From Paucibacter sediminis (GTDB lineage Bacteria; Pseudomonadota; Gammaproteobacteria; Burkholderiales; Burkholderiaceae_C), in NCBI RefSeq assembly GCF_030254645.1, contig NZ_CP116346.1:4071001-4135000 (forward strand): a DNA stretch of 64,000 nucleotides. The letters are read 5' to 3'. Positions within the stretch are counted from its first letter, which is position 1. Each line of letters begins with the position of its first letter. Of the stretch, positions 1 to 10,635 are shown one piece after another. The notes beneath the pieces are model-generated. The model had not been told where the DNA came from. It did no database searches and saw only the letters and a program-made list of their open reading frames with translations. Position numbers and translations under genes: made by a program.

Positions 1-1148
1 TCATCGCCGAGTACCAGCGCGAACTGGCCCATTTCGTCGGCCGCCCCAGCCCGATCTATCACGCCGACCGCATGAGCCGCGAGCTCGGCGGTGCACAGAT
101 CTACCTCAAGCGCGAGGACCTGAACCACACCGGCGCGCACAAGGTCAACAACACCATCGGCCAGGCCCTGCTGGCCAAGCGCATGGGCAAGAAGCGCGTG
201 ATCGCCGAAACCGGCGCCGGCCAGCATGGCGTGGCCACCGCCACCATCTGCGCCCGCTACGGCATGGAATGCGTGGTCTATATGGGCAGCGAGGACGTCA
301 AGCGCCAGTCGCCCAATGTCTACCGCATGAACCTGCTGGGTGCGCGCGTGGTGCCGGTGGAATCGGGCTCCAAGACCCTCAAGGACGCGCTCAACGAGGC
401 CATGCGCGACTGGGTCACGAATGTGGAATCGACCTTCTACATCATCGGCACCGTGGCCGGCCCGCATCCCTATCCGATGATGGTGCGCGACTTCCAGCGC
501 GTCATCGGCGATGAGTGCCTGACCCAGATGCCGCCGATGATCGGCCGCCAGCCCGATGCGGTGATCGCCTGCGTGGGCGGTGGCTCGAACGCCATCGGCA
601 TCTTCTACCCCTATATCGAGCATGCCGGTGTGCGCCTGATCGGCGTCGAGGCGGCCGGCCTGGGCGTGGACAGCGGCAAGCATGCGGCCACGCTCTCGGC
701 CGGCAGCCCCGGCGTGCTGCATGGCAATCGCACCTATCTGCTGCAGGACGCGAACGGCCAGATCATCGAGACGCATTCGATCTCGGCCGGCCTGGACTAT
801 CCCGGCGTCGGCCCCGAGCATGCCTACCTGAAGGACATTGGCCGCGCCGAATATGTGGGCATCACCGACGAGGAGGCGCTGGCCGCCTTCCACTATCTGT
901 GCCGTACCGAGGGCATCATCCCGGCGCTGGAGTCCAGCCATGCGGTGGCCCATGCGATGAAGCTGGCGCCGACCATGAGGCCCGACCAGCATCTGCTGGT
1001 GAACCTCTCCGGCCGCGGCGACAAGGACATCGGCACGGTGGCCGATCTCTCGCATGCCGAGTTCTTCTGCCGGCCCTCCTGCAAGGGGCAGTCCGTGAAG
1101 GGCGGCGGCGAGCCGCCCGTCGTCATGGTGAAGGGAGGTCAGGCATGA
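1..1148 (+). CDS. trpB: Tryptophan synthase beta chain (5' end cut by window)
   Basis: TrpB condenses indole with L-serine to give L-tryptophan, in the alpha2-beta2 tryptophan synthase complex in the cytoplasm. The frame is open from base 3 and reads [20 protein letters not shown] before the first internal Met, so the gene continues upstream and roughly 35-40 N-terminal residues are missing. The PLP lysine lies in HTGAHKVNN, and the glycine-rich phosphate-binding loop [10 protein letters not shown] is present. The C-terminal part has the usual SGRGDKD motif. The TGA stop overlaps the trpA ATG (ATGA), so the two are probably translationally coupled. Family assignment is certain; only the start is unseen. 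Confidence 0.97.
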   Translation, partial: IAEYQRELAHFVGRPSPIYHADRMSRELGGAQIYLKREDLNHTGAHKVNNTIGQALLAKRMGKKRVIAETGAGQHGVATATICARYGMECVVYMGSEDVKRQSPNVYRMNLLGARVVPVESGSKTLKDALNEAMRDWVTNVESTFYIIGTVAGPHPYPMMVRDFQRVIGDECLTQMPPMIGRQPDAVIACVGGGSNAIGIFYPYIEHAGVRLIGVEAAGLGVDSGKHAATLSAGSPGVLHGNRTYLLQDANGQIIETHSISAGLDYPGVGPEHAYLKDIGRAEYVGITDEEALAAFHYLCRTEGIIPALESSHAVAHAMKLAPTMRPDQHLLVNLSGRGDKDIGTVADLSHAEFFCRPSCKGQSVKGGGEPPVVMVKGGQA

Positions 1149-1957
1149 GCCGCATCCAAGCCACCTTCGCGCAGCTGGCGGCCGAGGGCCGCAAGGCGCT
1201 GATTCCCTTCGTGCACGCGGGCGATCCTTTCCCCGAAACCACGGTCGAGCTGATGCTGGCCATGGCCGAGGCTGGCGCCGATGTGATCGAGCTGGGCGTG
1301 CCCTTCTCGGACCCGATGGCCGATGGCCCGGTGATCCAGCGCGCCGCCGAACGGGCGCTGACGCATGGCATCGGCATGCCCCAGGTGCTGGCCTATGTGC
1401 GTGCCTTCCGGGCGCGCAACAGCAGCACACCGGTGGTGCTGATGGGCTATGCCAACCCGATCGAGCGCTATGGCATGGAGTGCTTTGTGCTCGATGCCAA
1501 GGCGGCCGGCGTGGATGGCGTGCTGGTGGTGGACTACCCGCCCGAGGAATGCGAGGCCTTCGCGGCCGCGCTGAGTGCGCAGGAGCTGGACCCGATCTTC
1601 CTGCTCGCCCCCACCTCCACCGACGCACGCATGGCGCGCATCGGCAAGGTGGCGCGCGGCTATGTCTACTACGTCTCGCTCAAGGGCGTGACCGGTGCCG
1701 GGCATCTGGACACCGAGGCGGTGGCGGCAATGATTCCGCGCATCCGCGCCCATGTGAGCGTGCCGGTGGGCGTGGGTTTCGGTATCCGCGACGCCGCCAC
1801 GGCCCAGGCCGTGGGCCGGGTTTCGGACGCGGTGGTGATCGGCTCGCGCCTGGTTCAGCTGCTGGAGGTGCAGACACGCGATAATGTCGCCGCCACGGGT
1901 GCTGAATTCATCCGCGAGATACGGGCGGCGCTGGACGCGCTGCCGGCATCGACTTGA
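1145..1957 (+). CDS. trpA: Tryptophan synthase alpha chain
   Basis: TrpA cleaves indole-3-glycerol phosphate to indole and glyceraldehyde 3-phosphate and passes indole through a tunnel to TrpB. The 270-residue protein has the normal length for a TIM-barrel TrpA. The catalytic Glu and Asp are visible in [14 protein letters not shown] near residues 50-65, and the phosphate-binding segments [12 protein letters not shown] and [12 protein letters not shown] are intact. The ATG overlaps the trpB stop by four bases, which fixes the start. accD follows after about 50 bases. Confidence 0.97.
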   Translation: MSRIQATFAQLAAEGRKALIPFVHAGDPFPETTVELMLAMAEAGADVIELGVPFSDPMADGPVIQRAAERALTHGIGMPQVLAYVRAFRARNSSTPVVLMGYANPIERYGMECFVLDAKAAGVDGVLVVDYPPEECEAFAAALSAQELDPIFLLAPTSTDARMARIGKVARGYVYYVSLKGVTGAGHLDTEAVAAMIPRIRAHVSVPVGVGFGIRDAATAQAVGRVSDAVVIGSRLVQLLEVQTRDNVAATGAEFIREIRAALDALPAST

Positions 1958-2009
1958 CACTCTGGCCCATGGCACTTTGCCCGGGCCGGCTAGCAAAAAG
2001 GAATCTGCA

Positions 2010-2882
2010 ATGAGTTGGCTCGAGAAGCTTCTGCCGCCCAAGATGCAGCAACAGGATCCCAACGAGCGCCGCACGGTGCCCGAGGGCCTGTGGATCAAGT
2101 GCCCGTCCTGCGAGACGGTGCTCTACAAGACCGATCTGGAGCAGAACGTCAATGTCTGCCCCAAGTGCAGCCACCACCACCGCATCGGCGCGCGTGCGCG
2201 CCTGAACGCCTTCCTCGACGGAGAGGGTCGCTACGAGATCGGCCAGGAGGTGTTGCCGGTCGATGCGCTGAAGTTCAAGGACAGCAAGAAGTACCCCGAC
2301 CGCCTCAAGGAAGCGCTGGAGTCCACCGGTGAGACCGACGCCCTGGTGGTGATCGGTGGCGCGGTGATGAGCGTGCCGGTGGTGGCGGCCTGCTTCGAGT
2401 TCGACTTCATGGGCGGGTCCATGGGCTCGGTGGTGGGTGAGCGTTTTGCGCGTGGCGTGGAAACCGCCCTGGAGCAGAAGACCCCCTTCATCTGCTTCAC
2501 CGCCACCGGCGGTGCGCGCATGCAGGAAGGCCTCCTGAGCCTGATGCAGATGGCCAAGACCAATGCAGCGTTGAGCCGCCTGGCCAAGGCCAAGTTGCCC
2601 TACATCAGCGTGCTGACCGATCCCACCATGGGTGGCGTGTCCGCCAGCTTTGCCTTTGTGGGCGACATCGTGATTGCCGAGCCCAAGGCCCTGATCGGCT
2701 TTGCCGGCCCGCGCGTGATCGAGAACACGGTGCGCGAGAAGCTGCCGCCGGGCTTCCAGCGCGCCGAGTTCCTGATGGAAAAGGGCGCGGTCGATATGAT
2801 CGTGGACCGCCGCCAGCTGCGTGAGACGATTGCCCGCCAGCTCGCCATGCTGCAGCGCCAGAGCTCGGACGCGGTGGCCTGA
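2010..2882 (+). CDS. accD: Acetyl-CoA carboxylase carboxyltransferase subunit beta
   Basis: AccD is the beta half of the carboxyltransferase that, with AccA, moves the carboxyl group from biotin-BCCP to acetyl-CoA, making malonyl-CoA for fatty acid synthesis. The 290-residue product begins [11 protein letters not shown], a typical AccD start, and an AAGGA-like ribosome site lies just upstream. A four-Cys zinc ribbon (CPSC then CPKC, residues about 30-52) precedes the crotonase-fold domain with the glycine-rich [12 protein letters not shown] segment. The longer open frame starting at 1884 lies inside trpA and lacks support. A hairpin follows the stop codon. Confidence 0.97.
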   Translation: MSWLEKLLPPKMQQQDPNERRTVPEGLWIKCPSCETVLYKTDLEQNVNVCPKCSHHHRIGARARLNAFLDGEGRYEIGQEVLPVDALKFKDSKKYPDRLKEALESTGETDALVVIGGAVMSVPVVAACFEFDFMGGSMGSVVGERFARGVETALEQKTPFICFTATGGARMQEGLLSLMQMAKTNAALSRLAKAKLPYISVLTDPTMGGVSASFAFVGDIVIAEPKALIGFAGPRVIENTVREKLPPGFQRAEFLMEKGAVDMIVDRRQLRETIARQLAMLQRQSSDAVA

Positions 2883-2901
2883 TTGCTTCGATGAAACCCC
2901 G

Positions 2902-2930
2902 CACGGCCAGGCCCGCAAGGTCTGGCCGTG
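2902..2930 (+). terminator. Hairpin after accD
   Basis: A perfect 9-base inverted repeat, CACGGCCAG and CTGGCCGTG, encloses an 11-base loop just after the accD stop. Only a weak T-rich stretch (TTGCTTTG) follows. It may be a weak terminator or an RNA-stabilising hairpin before folC; strong termination is not supported. Confidence 0.45.
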
Positions 2931-2948
2931 TTGCTTTGCGAATCCCAG

Positions 2949-4283
2949 ATGACCAGCAGCCCCACCGCCCAACAGCGCCTTGATGACTGGCTCGCCCATT
3001 GCGAGCGTCTGCATCCCAAGGAAATCGACATGACGCTGGCCCGCGTGGCCGAGGTGCGCAAACGACTGGGGCTGCGCTTCGAGGCGCCGGTGGTGATGGT
3101 GGCGGGCACCAATGGCAAGGGCTCCACCTGCGCGATGCTGGAGTCCATCGCCCTGCATGCGGGTTATCGGGTGGGCCTCTACATCAAGCCGCACCTGGTG
3201 CATTTCCAGGAGCGCTGCCGGGTGGGCGGTGCGCCGGTGCCAGCCGAGTCGCTGATCCCGCATTTCGAGGCCGTCGAGGCCGCGCGTGGCGAGCTGGCGC
3301 TGACCTATTTCGAATTCACCACCCTGGCCATCCTGCACCGGCTGGCGGCCGAGCCGCTCGACCTGGTGATCCTGGAGGTGGGCCTGGGCGGGCGCCTGGA
3401 CGCGGTGAACGCCATCGATGCCGATTGCATGGTGATCACCAGCATCGATCTGGACCACACCGAGTTCCTGGGCAGCGACCGCGAGTCGGTGGGGCGCGAG
3501 AAGGCCCACATCATGCGCGCCGGCAAGCCCGTGATCGTCAGCGACCCCATGCCACCGGCCTCGATCGCCGAGTTTGCCGCCGGCATCGGTGCCGACCTGC
3601 GCCAGCTCGGGCGCGACTTCACCTACAGCGGCGACCGCCAGCAATGGCAATGGGCGGGCCGCAGCCGGCGCTTCAGCGGCATGGCCTATCCGGCCCTGCG
3701 CGGCGTCAACCAACTGCTCAATGCCGCAGGTGTGCTGGCCGTGTTCGAGGCCTTGTACGAGCGCCTGCCCATCAGCGCGCAGGCGGTGCGCACCGGCCTG
3801 GCCATGGTGGAGCTGCCGGGGCGCTTCCAGGTCGTGCCGGGCCAGCCGGCGCTGGTGCTGGACGTGGCGCACAACCCCCATGCGGTGGCGGCGCTGGCGC
3901 AGAACCTCGACCAGATGGGCTTCTTCCCGCGCACCCATGTGGTGTTCGGCGCCATGGCTGACAAGGACTTGGGCCAAATCCTGGAGCGCATTGCGCCCCT
4001 GGTGGACGTCTGGCATTTCACCGATCTGCCGCTGCCGCGCGCCGCCAAGGCCGCGGCCTTGGCCGAGCAGTTCGAATCGCTGCGCCGGGCCGGGCGCTTG
4101 AAGGCGCCCGCCGACGTGCAGAGTTTCCAGCATGCGGCGCCCATGGACGCCCTGGAGGCCGCCGCCGCGGCGGCCGACCCCGCTGATAGAATTCTGGTCT
4201 TCGGTTCCTTCTACACCGTGGGAGGAGTGCTGCAGCAAGGCCTGCCGCGCATCAGCGCGGGCGGCGGCGCAACGCAGCACTGA
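2949..4283 (+). CDS. folC: Bifunctional folylpolyglutamate synthase / dihydrofolate synthase
   Basis: FolC adds L-glutamate to dihydropteroate and then extends the polyglutamate tail of folates, using ATP, in the cytoplasm. The P-loop VAGTNGKGST is at about residues 50-60. The Mur-ligase-like core follows, with HLVHFQERCRV and SIDLDHTEFLG, and the C-terminal domain contains DVAHNPHA. The 444-residue length fits the family. A GTG at 2928 would add seven residues, but it lies inside the hairpin after accD, so the ATG at 2949 is preferred. The order accD-folC-SPOR protein-cvpA-purF is widely conserved in beta- and gammaproteobacteria. Confidence 0.95.
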   Translation: MTSSPTAQQRLDDWLAHCERLHPKEIDMTLARVAEVRKRLGLRFEAPVVMVAGTNGKGSTCAMLESIALHAGYRVGLYIKPHLVHFQERCRVGGAPVPAESLIPHFEAVEAARGELALTYFEFTTLAILHRLAAEPLDLVILEVGLGGRLDAVNAIDADCMVITSIDLDHTEFLGSDRESVGREKAHIMRAGKPVIVSDPMPPASIAEFAAGIGADLRQLGRDFTYSGDRQQWQWAGRSRRFSGMAYPALRGVNQLLNAAGVLAVFEALYERLPISAQAVRTGLAMVELPGRFQVVPGQPALVLDVAHNPHAVAALAQNLDQMGFFPRTHVVFGAMADKDLGQILERIAPLVDVWHFTDLPLPRAAKAAALAEQFESLRRAGRLKAPADVQSFQHAAPMDALEAAAAAADPADRILVFGSFYTVGGVLQQGLPRISAGGGATQH

Positions 4284-4308
4284 ATCTCAGGATCAGGACC
4301 CCACGACC

Positions 4309-4333
4309 GCGGCCCCCGAATGGAGGCCGCTTT
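4309..4333 (+). terminator. Hairpin between folC and the SPOR gene
   Basis: GCGGCC and GGCCGC form a 6-base stem around a 10-base loop, followed by TTTC. It lies in the 73-base gap after folC and could give partial termination or processing. The short T run makes a full terminator uncertain. Confidence 0.35.
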
Positions 4334-4356
4334 CAATTCAAGGCACCGCCCACGAC

Positions 4357-5178
4357 ATGGATCTGCTGTCCTTCTTCAAGCGCACAGCGGCCGCCCCCGC
4401 GGCCAAACCGGTCTCCGACAGCCTGGATGCCGTGCAGGAGCTGCGCTTGCGTGCGCGCCGCCGCCTGATCGGTGCGGCCGTGCTCGTGGGCATCGGTGTG
4501 ATCGGCTTCCCGCTGGTGTTCGAGACCCAGCCGCGACCCATCCCGGTGGACCTGCCGATCGAGATCCCGCGCAAGGATGCCTTGCCGCCGCTGGCAATTC
4601 CGGCACCGGCACCCGCGCCGCTGCCCGCGCCGGCCGCCTCGCAAGAGACACCGGTGCAGAGCGCCGAACTGGGCAAGGGCATCATCACCGAAGCCCGCGA
4701 ACCCGAGCCCAAGCCCGCAGCCGCCATCGCGCCCGTGGCCAAGCCGGCGGAGAAGCCGGCCGAGAAGCTGGTGGAAAAGGCCAAGCCCGAGCCCAAACCC
4801 GAGGCCAAGGTCGAAGCAAAGCCCGAGAAGAAAGCGGCCGAGCCGCCAAAAGTCGACGTAAAAGCCGATACCAAGGCCGAGGCCGCCCGTGTGCAGGCCC
4901 TGCTGGAGGGCAAGCCCGCCGCCGACAAGAAGGCCAGCGACGCTACGGGCGCGCGCTTCATCGTGCAGGTGGGCGCCTATGCCGAGGCCAAGGCCGTGCA
5001 AGAAGCGCGCAGCCGGGTCGAAAAGCTTGGCCTCAAGACCTATACCCAGGCGGTGGAAACCGCCGATGGCAAGCGCATCCGTGTGCGCCTGGGCCCCTTC
5101 GCCAGCCGTGAAGAGGCCGACAAGGCCGCGGCCAAGGTGCGTGGTGCTGGCCTTTCCACCGCGGTACTGACGCTCTGA
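4357..5178 (+). CDS. SPOR-domain cell-division protein (DedD-like)
   Basis: The protein is probably a septal-ring protein that binds denuded peptidoglycan through its C-terminal SPOR domain. The 273 residues begin with a short cytoplasmic part, then one membrane segment at about residues 37-53 (IGAAVLVGIGVIGFPLVF). A long Pro/Ala/Lys/Glu-rich periplasmic linker (about 60-185) follows, and the SPOR domain fills about 195-273 (FIVQVGAYAEAKAVQEA, then RVRLGPFASREEADKA). This architecture matches DedD. It sits between folC and cvpA, the usual place for dedD. The linker is repetitive in EKPAEK/EPKPE and would be poorly conserved. Confidence 0.9.
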   Translation: MDLLSFFKRTAAAPAAKPVSDSLDAVQELRLRARRRLIGAAVLVGIGVIGFPLVFETQPRPIPVDLPIEIPRKDALPPLAIPAPAPAPLPAPAASQETPVQSAELGKGIITEAREPEPKPAAAIAPVAKPAEKPAEKLVEKAKPEPKPEAKVEAKPEKKAAEPPKVDVKADTKAEAARVQALLEGKPAADKKASDATGARFIVQVGAYAEAKAVQEARSRVEKLGLKTYTQAVETADGKRIRVRLGPFASREEADKAAAKVRGAGLSTAVLTL

Positions 5179-5180
5179 CG

Positions 5181-5669
5181 ATGGCCTGGGTCGACCTCGT
5201 CTTGCTGGGCCTGCTGGGCATTTCGGTGCTCTTGGGTTTGTGGCGCGGTCTGGTGTTCGAGATCCTGTCCATCGCCGGCTGGGTGGTGGCCTATCTGGGG
5301 GCGCGCTATCTGTCGCCCTGGACCGAGGGCTGGCTGCCCGCCGAGCGCATGGGGCCGGTGCTCACGCATGCCGCCAGCCTGGTGCTTGGCTTTGTGCTGA
5401 TCCTGATCGTCTGGGGGCTGGCGGCCAAGCTGCTGCGGGCCTTGATCCATGCCACGCCGCTGAGCGTGTTCGATCGCCTTGGCGGCGCAGGCTTCGGCGT
5501 GCTGCGCGGCGTGCTGATCGGCCTGCTGGTGGTGGTGGTGGTGAGCATGACGCCGGCGGTGGAGTCGGCGGCCTGGAGCGACTCGCAACTGGCGCCCTGG
5601 TTGCAGGCGCTGTTGCAGGGGCTCAAGCCGGTGCTGCCGGCCGAGCTGCTGAAGTTCATCCCGGTTTGA
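5181..5669 (+). CDS. cvpA: CvpA family inner-membrane protein
   Basis: CvpA-family membrane proteins were named for colicin V production and are linked to envelope stress tolerance; the molecular activity is not established. This 162-residue product has about four hydrophobic helices (residues 4-22, 27-45, 62-84, 102-122). It begins two bases after the SPOR gene stop, so the two genes are probably co-transcribed. Its place just before purF is the classic cvpA-purF order. The family call rests on membrane pattern, length and synteny. Confidence 0.9.
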   Translation: MAWVDLVLLGLLGISVLLGLWRGLVFEILSIAGWVVAYLGARYLSPWTEGWLPAERMGPVLTHAASLVLGFVLILIVWGLAAKLLRALIHATPLSVFDRLGGAGFGVLRGVLIGLLVVVVVSMTPAVESAAWSDSQLAPWLQALLQGLKPVLPAELLKFIPV

Positions 5670-5691
5670 TGATGATGAAGAGTTCGGGTGA

Positions 5692-5708
5692 GGGCGCCAC
5701 AAGCGCCC
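5692..5708 (+). other. Hairpin in the cvpA-purF gap
   Basis: GGGCGC and GCGCCC form a 6-base stem with a CACAA loop in the 97-base gap before purF. A second short inverted repeat, GTCTC and GAGAC, lies at about 5736-5750. No T run follows, so these look like structured leader RNA rather than a terminator. I see no recognisable riboswitch. Confidence 0.3.
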
Positions 5709-5766
5709 GCGCCCTGTGTATGGTTCAGTGAAGTCTCCTCGCGAGACGCTATTCGAGGTAAACGAT

Positions 5767-7278
5767 ATGTGCGGCATCGTCGGTGTGATCTCCCAGGCGC
5801 CCGTCAATCAGCTGATCTACGACGCCTTGCTGCTGCTGCAGCACCGCGGGCAGGATGCGGCCGGCATCGTCACGATGCAGGGCAACAAGTGCTTCATGCA
5901 CAAGGCGCGTGGCATGGTGCGCGACGTGTTCCGCACCCGCAATATGCGTGCGTTGCCCGGCACGACCGGCCTGGGCCAGGTGCGCTATCCCACCGCGGGC
6001 AATGCCTACAACGAGGAAGAGGCCCAGCCCTTCTACGTCAACGCGCCCTTCGGCATCGTGCTGGTGCACAACGGCAACCTCACCAACGCCCATGCGCTGA
6101 AGAAGGAGCTGTTCGACATCGACCGCCGCCACATCAACACCGAGAGCGATTCTGAGGTGCTCTTGAACGTGGTGGCGCATGAGCTGGAAATGGCGGCGCG
6201 CGACCTGCCGCTGACGCCCGAGGAAGTGTTCAAGGCGGTGCGCGCGGTGCATCGCCGCATCAAGGGTTCGTACGCGGTGATCGCGCTGATCGCCGGCCAC
6301 GGCCTGCTGGCCTTCCGCGACCCCTATGGCATCCGCCCGCTGTGCTTCGGCAAGGCCGCGGACGGCGAGTACATGGTGGCCAGCGAGAGCGTGGCCCTGG
6401 AGGGCACCGGCCATCAGCTGGAGCGCGACGTGGCGCCCGGCGAGGCCCTCTTCATCGACACCAAGGGCCAGTTGCACACCCAGCAATGCGCCGAGAACCC
6501 GACGCTCAATCCCTGCATGTTCGAGTTCGTCTACCTGGCGCGCCCGGATTCGGTGATGGACGGCATCTCGGTCTACCAGGCCCGCCTGAACATGGGCGAG
6601 ACGCTGGCGCAGCGCCTCATCTCCACCATGCCGCCGAGCGACATCGATGTGGTGATCCCGATTCCCGAATCGAGCCGCCCTTCGGCGATGCAGCTGGCGC
6701 ACCGCATCGGCAAGCCCTACCGCGAGGGCTTTGTGAAGAACCGCTATGTGGGCCGCACCTTCATCATGCCGGGGCAGGGCGCGCGCAAGAAGTCGGTGCG
6801 ACAGAAGCTCAATGCGATCGGCCTGGAGTTCAAGAACCGCAATGTGCTGCTGGTGGATGACTCCATCGTGCGCGGCACGACCTCCAAGGAAATCGTGCAG
6901 ATGGCCCGCGAGGCCGGCGCACGCAAGGTCTACCTGGCCTCGGCCGCACCGCCGGTGCGTTATCCCAATGTCTATGGCATCGACATGCCCACCAAGGAAG
7001 AGTTGGTGGCGCACAACCGCACGATCGAAGAGATCCGCCAGTTCATCGGCGCCGATGCGCTGATCTACCAGGACGTGGATGCGATGAAGCGCGTGGTGGC
7101 CGCGCTCAAGCCGGGCCTGGCCGGTTTCGAGGCCTCCTGCTTCGATGGCCACTACATCACCGGCGACGTCAGCGCCGAGGACTTCGCCACCATGCAGGAG
7201 CAGCGCAAGAGCCAGGGCGACGAGGAAGATGGCCCGGCGCGCAGCCGCCTGGCCTTGCAGAGCCGCACGGAGGGCTGA
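5767..7278 (+). CDS. purF: Amidophosphoribosyltransferase
   Basis: PurF carries out the first committed step of purine synthesis, converting PRPP and glutamine to 5-phosphoribosylamine. The start at 5767 is set by the conserved MCGIVGV, because Cys2 becomes the N-terminal nucleophile after Met removal. A GAGG ribosome site lies about nine bases upstream. The N-terminal Ntn glutaminase domain covers about residues 2-230, and the phosphoribosyltransferase domain has the PRPP motif [14 protein letters not shown] near residue 360. The 503-residue length is typical. metZ starts four bases after the stop, an arrangement common in this lineage. Confidence 0.98.
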   Translation: MCGIVGVISQAPVNQLIYDALLLLQHRGQDAAGIVTMQGNKCFMHKARGMVRDVFRTRNMRALPGTTGLGQVRYPTAGNAYNEEEAQPFYVNAPFGIVLVHNGNLTNAHALKKELFDIDRRHINTESDSEVLLNVVAHELEMAARDLPLTPEEVFKAVRAVHRRIKGSYAVIALIAGHGLLAFRDPYGIRPLCFGKAADGEYMVASESVALEGTGHQLERDVAPGEALFIDTKGQLHTQQCAENPTLNPCMFEFVYLARPDSVMDGISVYQARLNMGETLAQRLISTMPPSDIDVVIPIPESSRPSAMQLAHRIGKPYREGFVKNRYVGRTFIMPGQGARKKSVRQKLNAIGLEFKNRNVLLVDDSIVRGTTSKEIVQMAREAGARKVYLASAAPPVRYPNVYGIDMPTKEELVAHNRTIEEIRQFIGADALIYQDVDAMKRVVAALKPGLAGFEASCFDGHYITGDVSAEDFATMQEQRKSQGDEEDGPARSRLALQSRTEG

Positions 7279-7282
7279 TGGC

Positions 7283-8524
7283 ATGAGCGACGAAGAAGAG
7301 CGCCGCATCGCGCGCGCGCGCCTGCCCGAAGGCCTGCGGCCCGAAACGCTGGCGGTGCGCACCGCGCTGGCGCCCAGCCAGCATGGCGAGAATTCCGAGG
7401 CCCTGTTCCTGACCAGCGGTTTTGTGCAGCCCGACGCCGAGACCTCGGCGAGCCGCTTTGCCGCGTCGGAAGACTTCACCTATTCACGCACCAGCAACCC
7501 GACCGTGCGCAGCTTCGAGGCGCGTCTGGCAGCGATGGAAGGCACCGAGGCGGCGGTGGCGACGGCCACCGGCATGAGTGCCATCCTGCTGCTCATCATG
7601 GGCCTGCTGAAGGCGGGTGACCATGTGGTCTGCTCGCGTTCGGTGTTCGGCTCGACCATCAATCTGTTCGCCAAGGAGTTCGCCAAGTTCGGCGTCGAGA
7701 CATCCTTCGTCTCGCAGACCGATCTGGACGAATGGCGCGCTGCGATCAAGCCGACGACCAAGCTCTTCTTTGCCGAGACGCCGACCAATCCGCTGACCGA
7801 TATCTGCGACATCCGCGCGCTGGCCGACATGGCCCATGCCGCCGGCGCGCTGCTGGTGGTGGACAACAGCTTCTGCTCGCCGGCGCTGCAGCGCCCGGCC
7901 GAACTGGGCGCCGACGTCGTCATGCACTCGGGCACCAAGTACCTGGACGGCCAGGGCCGCGTGATGGCTGGCGCGCTGTGTGGCGGCGAGAAGCTGATCA
8001 AGGACGTGTTCGGACCGGTGATCCGCACCGCCGGCATGACGCTCGCGCCATTCAATGCCTGGGTGGTGCTGAAGGGGCTGGAGACGCTGGGCGTGCGCAT
8101 GAAGGCGCATTGCGAGAACGCGCTGAAGGTCGCGCAATGGCTGGAGGTGCAGCCCGAGGTCGCGCGCGTCTACTACCCCGGCCTGGCCTCGCATCCACAG
8201 CATGAATTGGCGATGCGCCAGCAAGGCGGGCGGGGCGGGGCGGTGGTGTCCTTCGACCTGAAGGGCGCCACACCCGAGGCCGCACGCGCAGCTGCCTTCC
8301 ACCTGATCGACAGTACCCGCGTGATCTCTATCGCCACCAATCTGGGTGACACCAAGTCCATCATCACCCACCCGGCCACCACCTCGCACGGACGCCTGAG
8401 CGAGGCTCAGCGTCAGGCGGCCGGTATCGGGCAAGGCCTGATCCGGCTGGCCGTCGGCCTCGAGCATGTGGACGACATCACCGACGATCTGCTGCGCGGC
8501 CTTTCCACCTTGAAGAACCGATGA
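7283..8524 (+). CDS. metZ: O-succinylhomoserine sulfhydrylase
   Basis: MetZ makes homocysteine from an activated homoserine and sulfide, in methionine synthesis, using PLP. The 413-residue protein has the Cys/Met-metabolism PLP-enzyme fold. The PLP lysine is in [12 protein letters not shown], the FAETPTNP segment binds cofactor, and the C-terminal [15 protein letters not shown] motif is intact. The start follows purF by four bases, and the stop overlaps the gltX ATG (ATGA). The purF-metZ order supports MetZ over cystathionine gamma-synthase or MetB. Whether the acceptor is O-succinyl- or O-acetylhomoserine cannot be settled from sequence alone. Confidence 0.93.
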   Translation: MSDEEERRIARARLPEGLRPETLAVRTALAPSQHGENSEALFLTSGFVQPDAETSASRFAASEDFTYSRTSNPTVRSFEARLAAMEGTEAAVATATGMSAILLLIMGLLKAGDHVVCSRSVFGSTINLFAKEFAKFGVETSFVSQTDLDEWRAAIKPTTKLFFAETPTNPLTDICDIRALADMAHAAGALLVVDNSFCSPALQRPAELGADVVMHSGTKYLDGQGRVMAGALCGGEKLIKDVFGPVIRTAGMTLAPFNAWVVLKGLETLGVRMKAHCENALKVAQWLEVQPEVARVYYPGLASHPQHELAMRQQGGRGGAVVSFDLKGATPEAARAAAFHLIDSTRVISIATNLGDTKSIITHPATTSHGRLSEAQRQAAGIGQGLIRLAVGLEHVDDITDDLLRGLSTLKNR

Positions 8525-9924
8525 GCCAACAAGCCCCCACCCCTATCCGTACCCGTATTGCGCCGTCGCCCACCGGCTTTCTGCATCTGGGCACGGCCCG
8601 CACGGCCCTGTATTCCTGGGCCTATGCCAGACACTACGGCGGCCAGTTCGTGCTGCGCGTGGAAGACACCGACGTGGCCCGTTCCACCCAGGATTCGGTC
8701 GACCAGATCCTGGCCGCGATGAAGTGGCTGGGCCTCGACTATGACGAAGGCCCGATCTACCAAATGCAACGCCTGGAGCGCTACCAGGCCGTGGTCGAGC
8801 AGATGATTGCGGCCGGTACGGCCTACCGCTGCTATTGCACGCCCGAGGAGCTGGACGCGATGAAGGCCGCCCAGGAAGCGCGCGGCGAAAAGCGCCGTTA
8901 CGACGGCACCTGGCGCCCCGAGCCCGGCAAGCAGCTGCCGGCGGTGCCGGAGGGCGTGAAACCGGTGGTGCGTTTCAAGAACCCGGTGAGCGGCGATGTG
9001 GTGTGGGACGACGTGGTCAAGGGCCCGATCAGCATCAACAACCGCGAGATCGACGACCTCATCATTCTGCGCACCGACGGTGTGCCCACCTACAACTTCG
9101 CCGTGGTGGTGGACGACTGGGACATGAGGATCAGCCATGTGTTCCGTGGCGACGAGCATGTCAACAACACGCCCTGGCAGATCAACATCTTCAATGCCCT
9201 GGGTGCGCCGCTGCCCAGGTTCGGCCATATGCCGGTGATCCTGGGCGACGATGGCCAGAAGCTCTCCAAGCGCCGCGGTGCGGTGAGCGTGACCGCCTAC
9301 GAAGAGGCCGGCTACCTGCCTGAGGCAATGCTGAACTACCTCTCGCGCCTGGGCTGGAGCCATGGCGACGACGAGTTGTTCACGCGCGAACAACTGGTGA
9401 GCTGGTTCGATGGCAGCCACCTCAACAAGAGTCCGGCTCAATGGGATCCCGCCAAGCTGGAGTGGGTGAACAGCCAGTACATCAAGCAAGCCGACGATGG
9501 CCGCCTGGCCCTGTTGGTGGCCGAGCAACTGGCCAAGCGTGGCGTGCAGGCCGACGCGGCGCGCTTGTCTGCCATGGTGGCGCTGTACAAGGATCGTTGT
9601 GCCACCACCGTGGCCCTGGCCGATTGGCTGGCCATGTACTTTGGCCCGGTCGTGCCGAATGCGGAAGAACGCGCCGCCCACGTGACCGAGGCGGTGGGGC
9701 CGGCATTGGCAGCGCTGGCCGACAAGTTCGCCGGCATCGAATGGAACAAGGCCGCGATTCAGGCCGCCATCAAGGAAGTCATCACGGCGCATGGGCTGAA
9801 GATGCCGCAACTGGCGATACCCGTGCGCGTGTTGGTGTGCGGCCGCGCCCAAACTCCCTCGGTGGATGCGGTGCTGGAACTGTTCTCAAAAGAAATCGTG
9901 ATCGAACGCTTGCGCTCCTTGTAA
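8521..9924 (+). CDS. gltX: Glutamyl-tRNA synthetase
   Basis: GltX is a class I aminoacyl-tRNA synthetase that charges tRNA-Glu with glutamate. The 467-residue protein has the HIGH-like motif in [14 protein letters not shown] near residue 16 and the KMSKS-like KLSKRRG near residue 247. The C-terminal anticodon-binding domain is complete. The ATG overlaps the metZ stop by four bases. The last codons contain a likely tRNA promoter, and two tRNA-Glu genes lie just downstream, so the synthetase and its substrate tRNA are neighbours. Confidence 0.98.
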   Translation: MSQQAPTPIRTRIAPSPTGFLHLGTARTALYSWAYARHYGGQFVLRVEDTDVARSTQDSVDQILAAMKWLGLDYDEGPIYQMQRLERYQAVVEQMIAAGTAYRCYCTPEELDAMKAAQEARGEKRRYDGTWRPEPGKQLPAVPEGVKPVVRFKNPVSGDVVWDDVVKGPISINNREIDDLIILRTDGVPTYNFAVVVDDWDMRISHVFRGDEHVNNTPWQINIFNALGAPLPRFGHMPVILGDDGQKLSKRRGAVSVTAYEEAGYLPEAMLNYLSRLGWSHGDDELFTREQLVSWFDGSHLNKSPAQWDPAKLEWVNSQYIKQADDGRLALLVAEQLAKRGVQADAARLSAMVALYKDRCATTVALADWLAMYFGPVVPNAEERAAHVTEAVGPALAALADKFAGIEWNKAAIQAAIKEVITAHGLKMPQLAIPVRVLVCGRAQTPSVDAVLELFSKEIVIERLRSL

Positions 9925-9939
9925 AAATCGTCCTATAAT
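9910..9939 (+). promoter_or_regulatory. Likely sigma-70 promoter of the tRNA cluster
   Basis: TTGCGC (9910-9915) and a perfect TATAAT (9934-9939) are separated by 18 bases, about 90 bases before the first tRNA. The -35 box lies inside the last codons of gltX. No other good promoter was seen between gltX and the tRNAs. Confidence 0.65.
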
Positions 9940-10027
9940 CTATGTCTCGCTTGAACAGCGCGATACACAAAGAGTCGCAAGCAGCTTGGCAGACGGAATA
10001 TGTCGAAGAGCAGTTTGCAGGCTCCGA

Positions 10028-10103
<76 letters not shown>

Positions 10104-10151
10104 AGACTTTCAAGTCTGACGTGGCGCGCGGTTCAAGAGGTAGAAGGTTTA

Positions 10152-10227
10152 GTCCCCTTCGTCTAGAGGCCTAGGACACCACCCTTTCACGGTGACTACA
10201 GGGGTTCGAATCCCCTAGGGGACGCCA
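10152..10227 (+). tRNA. tRNA-Glu (TTC), copy 1
   Basis: This is a 76-base cloverleaf with an encoded CCA. The acceptor arms are GTCCCCT and AGGGGAC with discriminator G. The anticodon loop CTTTCAC gives anticodon TTC. The T arm contains GGGGTTCGAATCCCC. The start lies nine bases after the conserved leader GAAGGTTTA begins. Confidence 0.95.
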
Positions 10228-10309
10228 AGTTTGATAAGGCTTGGCAATCCTTTGGACGCCAGTTTCGACAGAAACAGGAGTTTGAAGGTTTGCGTAACTT
10301 ATCCCACGC

Positions 10310-10386
10310 GGAGTGGTAGTTCAGTTGGTTAGAATACCGGCCTGTCACGCCGGGGGTCGCGGGTTCGAGTCCCGTCCACTCCGCCA
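10310..10386 (+). tRNA. tRNA-Asp (GTC), copy 1
   Basis: This is a 77-base cloverleaf with an encoded CCA. The acceptor arms are GGAGTGG and CCACTCC. The anticodon stem CCGGC/GCCGG holds loop CTGTCAC, giving anticodon GTC. It is identical to the copy at 10803. Confidence 0.95.
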
Positions 10387-10471
10387 AGGTTTCGCTAGTA
10401 CGGCGGCCATTCAGTTGGCCGCTTGTATTTTGAGAAGAATATTTGACGCTTGAATGGCGCGCTATCCTCAC

Positions 10472-10547
<76 letters not shown>

Positions 10548-10613
10548 TCAATACTCAGGCAATATGTCGGAGAATATGATTGGAATATGTCAGGTGGTGC
10601 GCAATTTAAGCTA

Positions 10614-10619
10614 TATAAT
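10614..10619 (+). promoter_or_regulatory. TATAAT -10-like box before tRNA-Glu copy 2
   Basis: A perfect TATAAT (in CTATATAATG) lies 16 bases before the second tRNA-Glu, in a spacer that is more AT-rich than its surroundings. No convincing -35 box sits 16-18 bases upstream. The first triplet lacks a matching box here, so this may be a promoter specific to the second copy. Confidence 0.4.
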
Positions 10620-10635
10620 GTTCGAAGAAGGTTTA

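Noticed and set aside
1908-4280. A 790-codon minus-strand open frame across accD and folC
   Set aside because: It spans two well-supported plus-strand genes, is His/Gln/Ala-rich and has no start or domain support.
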